Of a stretch of 15,931 nt of DNA, positions 5,889 through 12,583 are shown one piece after another (within the stretch, counting starts at the first letter, position 1; the number at the start of each line of letters is the position of its first letter). The DNA lies in the NCBI GenBank assembly GCA_050117315.1, contig JASFMY010000147.1, forward strand, positions 1 through 15,931, read 5' to 3'. The translations under genes were made by a program, and so were the position numbers. The notes under the pieces are model-generated. The model saw nothing but the letters and a program-made list of their open reading frames with translations. It searched no databases and had not been told where the DNA came from. The DNA comes from JANQIV01 sp050117315 (lineage in GTDB: Bacteria; Bacteroidota; Ignavibacteria; Ignavibacteriales; Melioribacteraceae).

Positions 5889-6824
5889 ATGAAAATAGCC
5901 CATTTATCCGACCTTCATTTTAGCAGAAAATTTAAGTCTGGGAATATCAAAAAATTTAAAAAGCTTATCAAATTTGCTCTGGATCAAAAATTTGATCATC
6001 TTATTATTACAGGGGATATTTCTGATAATGCCGAAGAAATGGATTTCGAAATCTTAAAGGGAATTCTTCAAAACAACGGACTGTGGGATCCGCAAAAAGT
6101 ATCTGTTACTATAGGCAATCATGATATTTTCGGCGGTGTTCAGACAGCGTTGGATGTTGTTAATTTTCCTTCAAAATGCAGAAAGACCGATTATGATGCA
6201 AGAGTTTCTATCTTTTATGAAATATTCAAAGATCTAATTGAAGGTGCTATAACTTTTGATGATACGCCTTTTCCGTACTGTAAAATTATTGACAACGTTG
6301 CAATATTTGCACTGAACTCAATTGACAGATATTCAAAACTGAAAAATCCTTTTGCTTCGAACGGCAAGGTTTATAAAGGACAATTTTTAGCTCTTGAAAA
6401 ATTGTTGAAGAGAAACGAAGTTGAGGATAAACAGAAGCTTGTAATGGTGCATCATCACTTTTATAAAAGTGATGATGAAGCAATAAGTTCTCAAAGCCAG
6501 TTATGGAATAAAATTGAATCTTATACCCTGAAACTAAGAGGAAAAAAAAAGCTAATGAAACTCTTCAGGGAAAACGGGGTAAGCCTTGTTTTGCACGGGC
6601 ATAGCCATGAACTGGTTGAGTATTTTAGGAAAGGTATAAGGTTTGTGAATGCAGGTGCCTCAATAGATAATCATAATCCCGAATATGCAGCAATTTACTT
6701 TATAAACATTGAAAAAGAAAAAATAAGTGTAAAGTTGGAAACTTTACGAAATTCGAATTTTGAATATTCAAAAGAAAAGTTCAGAAAATATTTAGCCCCT
6801 TCATTAGTAGACAAATCAGCTTAG
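5889..6824 (+). CDS. Calcineurin-like metallophosphoesterase
   Basis: A 311-residue cytoplasmic metallophosphoesterase of the calcineurin-like superfamily, with no signal peptide. The five metal-site blocks are all visible: HLSDLHF (Asp8, His10), TGDISD (Asp43), GNHD (Asn77, His78), VHHH (188-190) and HGHSHE (His238, His240). This di-metal centre hydrolyses phosphoester bonds. Domain order and length resemble the CpdA/Icc group of cyclic-nucleotide phosphodiesterases, but family members also cleave other substrates, so cAMP is not claimed. The gene stands alone, divergent from the sugar operon and 215 bp before rnfC. No good Shine-Dalgarno sits next to the ATG; the nearest purine run (AGGAAG) is about 15 nt or more away. 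The codons of the VHHH motif lie in a perfect 28-bp DNA palindrome. Confidence 0.88.
   Translation: MKIAHLSDLHFSRKFKSGNIKKFKKLIKFALDQKFDHLIITGDISDNAEEMDFEILKGILQNNGLWDPQKVSVTIGNHDIFGGVQTALDVVNFPSKCRKTDYDARVSIFYEIFKDLIEGAITFDDTPFPYCKIIDNVAIFALNSIDRYSKLKNPFASNGKVYKGQFLALEKLLKRNEVEDKQKLVMVHHHFYKSDDEAISSQSQLWNKIESYTLKLRGKKKLMKLFRENGVSLVLHGHSHELVEYFRKGIRFVNAGASIDNHNPEYAAIYFINIEKEKISVKLETLRNSNFEYSKEKFRKYLAPSLVDKSA
6450..6477. repeat. Perfect 28-bp palindrome inside the phosphoesterase gene
   Basis: The arm CATCATCACTTTTA is followed at once by its exact reverse complement, 14 + 14 bp with no spacer. It codes for His188 to Asp196 of the metallophosphoesterase, including the histidine metal-ligand motif. 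Because of the symmetry and frame, the opposite strand encodes the same peptide HHHFYKSDD. The symmetry breaks at 6449/6478. Confidence 0.9.
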
Positions 6825-7039
6825 TAATCAGATAGCAAATCTTTATTTTCTCACCAGATATCAAATTTTTTCATTTCTGAAAAAATTGGGAAATGGAGTC
6901 AATAATTAATATATTTTCTCTTTTAAAAAACTAGATAATGCAATCTATTTTTATTTTTTTTGTTATTAAAAAGAAGATATAGCTGGCATAATTTATGTCG
7001 CTAATGTCATTTTACTAAAATAAGGCATACGGTATAAAT
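6825..7039. other. Spacer before the rnf operon with AT-rich hairpin
   Basis: 215 bp with no credible gene. A perfect 10-bp inverted repeat (AATTTTTTCA, 6864-6873, and TGAAAAAATT, 6878-6887, loop TTTC) lies about 40 bp after the phosphoesterase stop. It could end that transcript but lacks a GC stem and a following T-run. TGGCATAAT at 6984-6992 resembles an extended -10 box for rnfC, without a good -35. No clear Shine-Dalgarno sits next to the rnfC ATG. Confidence 0.35.
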
Positions 7040-8377
7040 ATGAACTTATTCAAAAAGTCTAAATCTTTTTCCGGCGGTGTTCACCCTCCAGAATTTAAAG
7101 AATTAACAGAGAATTTATCATTCGAAATAATGCCTAACCCTAAGAATATTATAATTCCAATTTCACAACATATTGGTAAACCTGCCAAGCCTTTAGTAAA
7201 AAAAGGCGATGAAATAAAAGCAGGTCAGATTGTTGCTGAAGCAGACGGATTTATTTCTTCTCCCATTCACTGTTCTGTTTCGGGAAAAGTAAAAAAAATT
7301 ACGAGTGAGTCTAGCGTAAGCGGTTTTCCGAAAGAAGCAATTTTAGTTGATGCCTCGGAAAAAAACGAGCTTGACAAAATGCCTACTCTCGATCCTAAAA
7401 AAGTGACGCCCGAAGAAATCAGAGAAAGAGTAAAAGATGCGGGTATTGTTGGTCAGGGCGGAGCAGCATTTCCTACTTTTGTAAAATTGACCCCTCCAAA
7501 GGATAAAGAAATTGATACCGTAATAATTAACGGCTGTGAATGCGAGCCTTATTTAACACGTGACTATAGGTTTATGCTTGAAAGAACAGAAGAACTTTTG
7601 GGCGGATTAAACTTAATTATGAAAGCGCTAGGAGTAAAAAAAGGCGCAATGGGAATTGAAGATAACAAACCCGAAGCAATAGCAAAATTAAAAGAAGCGG
7701 CAAACAAATATGAGAACATCGTTGTAGAGGTTCTTGAAACAAAATACCCTCAAGGCGCTGAAAAAATGCTTATTAAAGCAGTAAATAACAGGGAAGTTCC
7801 TCCGGGAAAACTCCCCCTTGATGTTGGTGTTGTAATTCAAAACATCGGAACTGCGGTTGCAATTTATGACGCAGTTGTAAAAGGGGAACCTTTAATTACT
7901 GCAGCTATTACTGTATCGGGTAAGGGAATAAATAATCCCAAAAATATTATTGCTAGGGTTGGTACACCGCTAAGTGACATTTTGGAATACTGCGGCGGTG
8001 TTAAGGAAAGTGCTGTAAAAGTTGTTGTAGGCGGACCTATGATGGGTGTTGCACAATTCGATTTTTCAGCACCGGTTATGAAAGCAACTTCGGGTATTTT
8101 AGTTTTGACTCAAGAGGAAGTAAATGATCATCCGGAGACTACATGTTTAAGATGCGGTAAATGTGTTGATGCTTGTCCCCTTCATTTAACCCCAACTAGG
8201 TTAGCAAGATTAACTCAAATGGATAAATTGGAAGAGGCTGAAAATTTGGGTATTACTGTTTGCATGGAATGCGGAACATGCACTTACACATGTCCGGCTA
8301 ATATTCCTTTGGTACAGTGGATAAGACTAGGAAAACAAAGAGTAATAAGTTTACAAAGGGAAAGAAAATCGGCTTAA
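7040..8377 (+). CDS. rnfC: Rnf electron transport complex subunit C
   Basis: First gene of the rnf operon. RnfC is a peripheral cytoplasmic subunit of the ion-translocating ferredoxin:NAD+ oxidoreductase and provides the NADH/FMN site. The 445-residue product begins with the family hallmark FSGGVHPPEFK. It has an N-terminal barrel-like domain (about 30-110), then the NuoF-like flavin/NADH fold with GQGGAAFP at 138-145 and INGCECEPYLTRDYRFM at 164-180. Two ferredoxin-type 4Fe-4S motifs lie near the C-terminus: Cys369/372/375/379 (CLRCGKCVDACP) and Cys408/411/414/418 (CMECGTCTYTCP). The long repeat-rich tail seen in some gammaproteobacterial RnfC/RsxC proteins is absent, as is usual outside that group. 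The gene is 37 bp before rnfD on the same strand. Confidence 0.96.
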   Translation: MNLFKKSKSFSGGVHPPEFKELTENLSFEIMPNPKNIIIPISQHIGKPAKPLVKKGDEIKAGQIVAEADGFISSPIHCSVSGKVKKITSESSVSGFPKEAILVDASEKNELDKMPTLDPKKVTPEEIRERVKDAGIVGQGGAAFPTFVKLTPPKDKEIDTVIINGCECEPYLTRDYRFMLERTEELLGGLNLIMKALGVKKGAMGIEDNKPEAIAKLKEAANKYENIVVEVLETKYPQGAEKMLIKAVNNREVPPGKLPLDVGVVIQNIGTAVAIYDAVVKGEPLITAAITVSGKGINNPKNIIARVGTPLSDILEYCGGVKESAVKVVVGGPMMGVAQFDFSAPVMKATSGILVLTQEEVNDHPETTCLRCGKCVDACPLHLTPTRLARLTQMDKLEEAENLGITVCMECGTCTYTCPANIPLVQWIRLGKQRVISLQRERKSA

Positions 8378-8414
8378 ATAAAATTATCCAATTGCAGAAT
8401 AAATAAGAGAAAAA

Positions 8415-9380
8415 ATGTCAACTTTAACAGCAAGTCCATCTTACAAATTAGAGCTTACAAGCTCGCCTCACATTCATTCCAGGTGGTCAACAAAACAGGC
8501 TATGTGGATGGTTGTTTATGCTTTAGTTCCAGCGGTAATTTCTGCAGTTTTATTCTTTGGATTTTACCAGTTGTTGATTATTAGTATTAGTATCGGTTTT
8601 TGTGTTTTAACCGAGTCGGCTATCAAGTATATACGCGGGAGAGAGATTACTATTATGGACGGCAGCGGAATTATTACCGGTTTATTACTGGGATTAATTT
8701 TGCCGCCAAATTTTTCATTATTCGGGACAGCACTTGGCGCTGTAGTAGCAATTGCACTTGGCAAAGAAATTTTCGGCGGGTTGGGATTTAATATTTTTAA
8801 CCCGGCTTTGGTAGGAAGAGCTTTTTTACAGGCGGCTTACCCGGTTCCGATGACAACATGGTCTCAGCCGAGTTACGCTGTTGATTCTGTTTCATCCGCT
8901 ACACCGCTTTCAGCAATGAAATTCGACACTGTATTTGCCGGGAAAACAGAATTGTTATTCGGGAATATAGGCGGTTCACTCGGTGAAACTTCGGCATTGG
9001 CAATTTTAATAGGCGGTATATTTTTAATTGCAATTCAAGTTGTAAACTGGCGCATTCCGGTTTCAATGATTTTAAGTATTTTCATTTTCGGCGGAGTTTT
9101 CTGGGTTATCAATCCTGCAGTTTATCCCGACCCGATCTTTCATATCCTCTCCGGCGGGTTTTTGATGGGAGCTTTATTTATGGCAACCGACTGGGTTACC
9201 TCTCCGCTAAACTCAAAAGGGATGTGGATTTACGGTGCTGCAATTTCGCTTGTTGTCGTTGTTATTAGACTGTTCGGCGGTCTGCCTGAAGGTGTTATGT
9301 ACGCGATCCTGCTTATGAACGGGTTTGTGCCGCTGATTAATAAATATACTGTTCCAAGAATTTTCGGAGAAGCAAAATGA
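8415..9380 (+). CDS. rnfD: Rnf electron transport complex subunit D
   Basis: Integral membrane subunit of the Rnf complex and homologue of NqrB, carrying a covalently bound FMN and thought to take part in ion translocation. The 321-residue product has a cytoplasmic start with SSPHIHSRWSTKQAMW, then about nine to ten hydrophobic segments from residue 29 to 305. Conserved landmarks are MDGSGIITGLLLGLILPP (81-98), FNIFNPALVGRAFLQ (125-139) and FMATDWVTSPLNSKG (255-269). SSATPL at 160-165 is the flavinylation motif, with Thr163 the expected FMN attachment site. The 4-bp overlap (ATGA) with rnfG indicates coupled translation. The flavin transferase ApbE needed to attach FMN is not encoded in this window. 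Confidence 0.96.
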   Translation: MSTLTASPSYKLELTSSPHIHSRWSTKQAMWMVVYALVPAVISAVLFFGFYQLLIISISIGFCVLTESAIKYIRGREITIMDGSGIITGLLLGLILPPNFSLFGTALGAVVAIALGKEIFGGLGFNIFNPALVGRAFLQAAYPVPMTTWSQPSYAVDSVSSATPLSAMKFDTVFAGKTELLFGNIGGSLGETSALAILIGGIFLIAIQVVNWRIPVSMILSIFIFGGVFWVINPAVYPDPIFHILSGGFLMGALFMATDWVTSPLNSKGMWIYGAAISLVVVVIRLFGGLPEGVMYAILLMNGFVPLINKYTVPRIFGEAK

Positions 9381-9940
9381 AAACAATTATAAAAATGCTA
9401 ATAACACTTTCCGTGATCGGCATTATATCGGGAGGTTTGCTGTCCGAAATAAGTGAATGGGCAGATCCTCAAATTGCGGCGCACAGAAAAGCTGCTACTG
9501 AAGAAGCCGTTTATCAGGTTCAGCCTCAGGCAAAATCATATGAACAATTGAATTTGGATTTCGAAGTTTACAAGGTGTTTGATGAAAATGGAAACTCGCT
9601 TGGTTACGCTTTGCCGTACGAAGGCAACGGGTTTCAAGGTAAGATAAGACTTATGGCAGGATTGAATGAAGAGTTAACTCAACTTACCGGCTTGCAGATT
9701 TTGGAGCAAATTGAGACCCCCGGACTCGGAACAAAAGTGGTTGAAAAACCTTTCACAGATCAATTCATTGACTTAAGTACAGAGCCGCAAGTTAACTGGG
9801 TAAAAGGTGTTGATCCTTCCAACCCCAATGAAATTCAAGCGATAACCGGTGCAACGATCTCGTCAAAATCAGTTGTGTTTATTTTGAATGATGGAATTAA
9901 AAAATTACGTTCCGTTGAAAATGCGGGAGGTGTTAAATGA
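9377..9940 (+). CDS. rnfG: Rnf electron transport complex subunit G
   Basis: A 187-residue FMN-binding subunit of the Rnf complex, homologous to NqrC. One N-terminal membrane anchor (about residues 5-22, KMLITLSVIGIISGGLL) precedes a periplasm-facing FMN-binding domain. ETPGLGTK at 113-120 and AITGATISS at 155-163 are the family signatures. Thr160 in the D/S-G-A-T type motif is the expected site of phosphoester-linked FMN. Start and stop both overlap neighbours by 4 bp (ATGA with rnfD and with rnfE), so the three are tightly coupled. Confidence 0.95.
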   Translation: MKTIIKMLITLSVIGIISGGLLSEISEWADPQIAAHRKAATEEAVYQVQPQAKSYEQLNLDFEVYKVFDENGNSLGYALPYEGNGFQGKIRLMAGLNEELTQLTGLQILEQIETPGLGTKVVEKPFTDQFIDLSTEPQVNWVKGVDPSNPNEIQAITGATISSKSVVFILNDGIKKLRSVENAGGVK

Positions 9941-10614
9941 GCAAACAAGTAAGTTTATCAAAAGAATATATTAAAGGATTGTGGGAAAACAACCCGGTCT
10001 TCAAACAAGTATTGGGAATGTGCCCGACGCTTGCGGTAACAACATCGGCAGAAAACGGAATAGGCATGGGACTTGCGACTACGTTTGTACTATTTTTTTC
10101 CAGTCTCATTATTTCGTCAGTCAGAAAACTAATACCTACACAAGTTAGAATTGCATCATACATTTTGGTAATTGCCACCTTTGTTACAATTGTTGACTTA
10201 GTGATGAAAGCTCAATTCCCTTCATTGAGCAAAGCTCTTGGCCCTTTTATCCCGTTAATTGTCGTGAACTGCATAGTGCTCGGAAGGCAGGAAGCCTTTT
10301 CTTCAAAGAACAATCCTTTCAGGTCTCTACTTGATGCACTCGGAATGGGAACGGGATTTACGATTGCACTTTTAATGCTCGGCGGTATTAGGGAAATTCT
10401 TGGCTCCGGCCAAATATTGGGAATAACAATTATGCCGGATATGTTTGAACCCTGGTTAATTATGATTTTACCGGCAGGCGCATTTTTAACATTAGGATTG
10501 ATGATGGCTTATTTTGCTCATCTCTCATTAAAAAAGAAAAGAATAGAAAGAGAATCTATTTTATCAAAGTATGTAAAACATAAAGGACCGGTTAAAATGG
10601 AGGAAGCTGAATAA
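9937..10614 (+). CDS. rnfE: Rnf electron transport complex subunit E
   Basis: A 225-residue integral membrane subunit of the RnfA/RnfE (NqrE/NqrD) family with about six membrane segments. Cys29 in LGMCP and Cys112 in VVNCIVLGR are the two conserved cysteines. With the matching pair in RnfA, these bind the iron or 2Fe-2S centre inside the membrane in solved Rnf/Nqr structures. RKLIPTQVRIASYILVIA and PLIVVNC are typical of the family. A strong ribosome site (GGGAGG) lies just before the start. The C-terminal tail is charged and cytoplasmic. The stop overlaps the rnfA start by one base. Confidence 0.95.
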   Translation: MSKQVSLSKEYIKGLWENNPVFKQVLGMCPTLAVTTSAENGIGMGLATTFVLFFSSLIISSVRKLIPTQVRIASYILVIATFVTIVDLVMKAQFPSLSKALGPFIPLIVVNCIVLGRQEAFSSKNNPFRSLLDALGMGTGFTIALLMLGGIREILGSGQILGITIMPDMFEPWLIMILPAGAFLTLGLMMAYFAHLSLKKKRIERESILSKYVKHKGPVKMEEAE

Positions 10615-11192
10615 TGGAATTATTTTTGATCTTTTTCTCGGCAGTAATTGTAAATAACTTTGTGTTGAGTTATTTCCTCGGTATTTGTCCGTTCATAGGA
10701 GTTTCAAATAAAATATCATCTGCATTCTCAATGGGGCTTGCAACCACATTTGTAATGACAATTACATCGATAGTTACCTGGTTAATTTACCACATGATTT
10801 TAGTCCCGTTTCAATTAGAATTTTTAGAATATGTTTCATTCATTTTAGTAATTGCATCACTTGTTCAGTTTGTTGAAATGTTTATTAAAAAAGTAAGCCA
10901 GCCTTTATACAGGGCGCTGGGTATATTTCTTCCTTTAATTACAACAAACTGTGCAATCCTGGGTTTGGCCCTATTTATTGTTTTAAGAGAATATTCCTTT
11001 ATTCAGGGTTTGGTTTACGGAGTTGGCGCAGGGGCAGGTTTTACCCTGGCAATTACTATTATGGCGGGTATAAGAGAAGAATTGGATTTAGCTGATATTC
11101 CAAAAGCATTTCAAGGAGTGCCTATTACTCTAATTGTTGCAGGGATACTTGCTTTGGCTTTTATGGGATTCTCAGGATTAATTTCTGTATAA
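10614..11192 (+). CDS. rnfA: Rnf electron transport complex subunit A
   Basis: A 192-residue, roughly six-segment membrane subunit, paralogous to RnfE and inserted in the opposite orientation. NNFVLSYFLGICPFIGVS at 14-31 holds Cys25, and PLITTNCAILG at 107-117 holds Cys113. These are the RnfA half of the four-cysteine iron site shared with RnfE. GFTLAITIMAGIREELDLADIP at the C-terminal side is characteristic. The ribosome site GGAGG at 10599-10603 lies inside the end of rnfE, about 10 nt before the ATG. A 25-bp gap with a second strong ribosome site separates it from rnfB. Confidence 0.96.
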   Translation: MELFLIFFSAVIVNNFVLSYFLGICPFIGVSNKISSAFSMGLATTFVMTITSIVTWLIYHMILVPFQLEFLEYVSFILVIASLVQFVEMFIKKVSQPLYRALGIFLPLITTNCAILGLALFIVLREYSFIQGLVYGVGAGAGFTLAITIMAGIREELDLADIPKAFQGVPITLIVAGILALAFMGFSGLISV

Positions 11193-11217
11193 TAAATTTT
11201 TATTTCTGGAGGAAATA

Positions 11218-12042
11218 ATGGATGCTACTTTAATTATTGCAATTGCTACAATGGGCGGTTTAGGCTTTATCTTCGCAGGCGGGTTAGCAATAGCCGATAG
11301 AAAACTAAGAGTAGAAGAAAATCCTTTAATTGGTAAAATAAATGATGCGCTTCCCGGCGCAAATTGCGGCGCCTGCGGAAAAGCAGGCTGCTATGATTTT
11401 GCAGTTAACGTTGTTGAAAATGGGGCACCCGTAAACGGATGCCCGGTTGGCGGGGAAGATACTGCAAAAATTATTGCAGATATAATGGGTGTTGATGCGG
11501 GCACTTCACAGAAAATGGTGCCGCGTATTTTATGCAGAGGCGGCAATAGTGAAGCGGTAAAAAAAATGGCTGATTATTACGGCCCGCTGAGCTGTTCGGC
11601 TATGGACATTGTTTCCGGCGGAGATAAACTCTGCTATTACGGATGCCTTGGCGGCGGCGATTGTGTTGAAGCTTGTCCTTTCAACGCGATGTTCATGAAC
11701 TCGAACGGAATCCCGGAAGTAATTGAAGAACTATGCACGGGATGCGGCATGTGCGAAAAAGCATGTCCCCGCAATGTTATTGAGATGCATCCCATAGACA
11801 GAAATGTGTTTGTATTTTGTAGAAATCATGATGACCCTAAAAGATCAAAAGAAGTATGTTCGGTGGCGTGTTTAGGATGTGGAATTTGTGCCCGTAAATC
11901 CGACGGCGGTGTTGAAATGGATAATTTCTTAGGGAAAATTAATTACGATAAATTGGATGAAGCGAAAATACCTTTTGACAAATGCAAAACAGGCGCAATA
12001 AATAGATTAATTAAAAATACGGGGGAAGAGACAGTTAATTAG
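11218..12042 (+). CDS. rnfB: Rnf electron transport complex subunit B
   Basis: A 274-residue ferredoxin-accepting subunit of Rnf. A short N-terminal membrane anchor (3-25) is followed by the NCGACGKAGC domain with Cys50/53/58/75, as in CO-dehydrogenase-linked 4Fe-4S domains. A double ferredoxin domain comes next: CYYGCLGGGDCVEACP (Cys139/143/149/153) and CTGCGMCEKACP (Cys173/176/179/183). The C-terminal part holds Cys201, Cys214, Cys218, Cys221, Cys224 and Cys256. It lacks the C-P ends that mark the extra ferredoxin pair in many longer RnfB proteins. GGAGG at 11208-11212, 5 nt before the ATG, is the best ribosome site in the window and fixes the start. RnfB passes electrons from reduced ferredoxin into the membrane subunits. 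The rseC-like gene begins 2 bp after its stop. Confidence 0.95.
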   Translation: MDATLIIAIATMGGLGFIFAGGLAIADRKLRVEENPLIGKINDALPGANCGACGKAGCYDFAVNVVENGAPVNGCPVGGEDTAKIIADIMGVDAGTSQKMVPRILCRGGNSEAVKKMADYYGPLSCSAMDIVSGGDKLCYYGCLGGGDCVEACPFNAMFMNSNGIPEVIEELCTGCGMCEKACPRNVIEMHPIDRNVFVFCRNHDDPKRSKEVCSVACLGCGICARKSDGGVEMDNFLGKINYDKLDEAKIPFDKCKTGAINRLIKNTGEETVN

Positions 12043-12044
12043 TC

Positions 12045-12479
12045 ATGGCGGAAGAATTAATTGAAGAAGGAATAATTTTAGAAAGCAGTAACGGAATTGC
12101 TGAAGTAGCTTTAATTGAAAATGATCATTGTGAAGAATGCTCTGCAAAAATATTCTGTAATCCCAGAGCAGATAATATTAAAACTCTAAAAGTTGCCGAC
12201 CCTTATGGTACAAAAGCAGGCGACGAAGTGAAAATTTCAATTAAAGGCAAGGCAATTGTCAAAGCTACATTTGCTCTTTACGGGGCTCCCTTACTGCTTT
12301 TAGTAATAACAATCTTTACATCATATGCTTTTTTCGAACAATTTGAATTAAAGGAGCTGTATTCTTTTCTAGTAGGAGTTTTTTTACTGGTAGTTTATTA
12401 TTTATTATACTTTTTTGTCATGCCTGTAAAAAACCAATCTTTTCACCCAAAAATAATATTCGTTAAAAGAAAAGCCTAA
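12045..12479 (+). CDS. rseC: RseC/SoxR-reducing-system family membrane protein
   Basis: A 144-residue protein of the RseC/MucC family. An N-terminal cytoplasmic domain carries Cys29, Cys32 and Cys38 (HCEECSAKIFC), the family cysteine motif. A small beta domain (GTKAGDEVKISI) and two membrane helices at about 73-95 and 104-126 follow, then a basic tail. In Escherichia coli, RseC and the Rsx (Rnf-type) complex are both needed to keep SoxR reduced. In many other bacteria an rseC-like gene sits beside rnf. Here it is the last gene of the rnf operon, 2 bp after rnfB, so it probably helps assemble, reduce or regulate the Rnf complex. No soxR gene is visible, so the SoxR role need not apply. Confidence 0.85.
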   Translation: MAEELIEEGIILESSNGIAEVALIENDHCEECSAKIFCNPRADNIKTLKVADPYGTKAGDEVKISIKGKAIVKATFALYGAPLLLLVITIFTSYAFFEQFELKELYSFLVGVFLLVVYYLLYFFVMPVKNQSFHPKIIFVKRKA

Positions 12480-12543
12480 AATAATATTTCGGGCTAAATT
12501 TTTAAATTGAATATACGATAATATTAGTTGATTCAATGACTAT

Positions 12544-12574
12544 TTTACAAATACCGTTCTCATAATATTGTAAA
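12544..12574 (+). repeat. Inverted repeat in the kinase gene leader
   Basis: TTTACAA at 12544-12550 and TTGTAAA at 12568-12574 are perfect 7-bp inverted arms, 17 nt apart. The right arm runs into the AAGG ribosome site (12573-12576) of the histidine kinase gene. It could be a protein-binding site or a weak hairpin hiding the ribosome site. In DNA this AT-rich, chance occurrence is also likely. Confidence 0.25.
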
Positions 12575-12583
12575 GGAATAAAA

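Noticed and set aside
6286..6483. Minus-strand open frame starting MLHHHFYKSDD, resembling the metallophosphoesterase motif
   Set aside because: The resemblance is produced entirely by the 28-bp palindrome on the other strand; the rest of the frame has no family features and lies inside a well-supported gene.
7040..11192. Na+-translocating NADH:quinone reductase (Nqr) instead of Rnf
   Set aside because: The gene order C-D-G-E-A-B, the ferredoxin-type RnfB and the two 4Fe-4S motifs in RnfC mark Rnf; NqrF and NqrA are absent.
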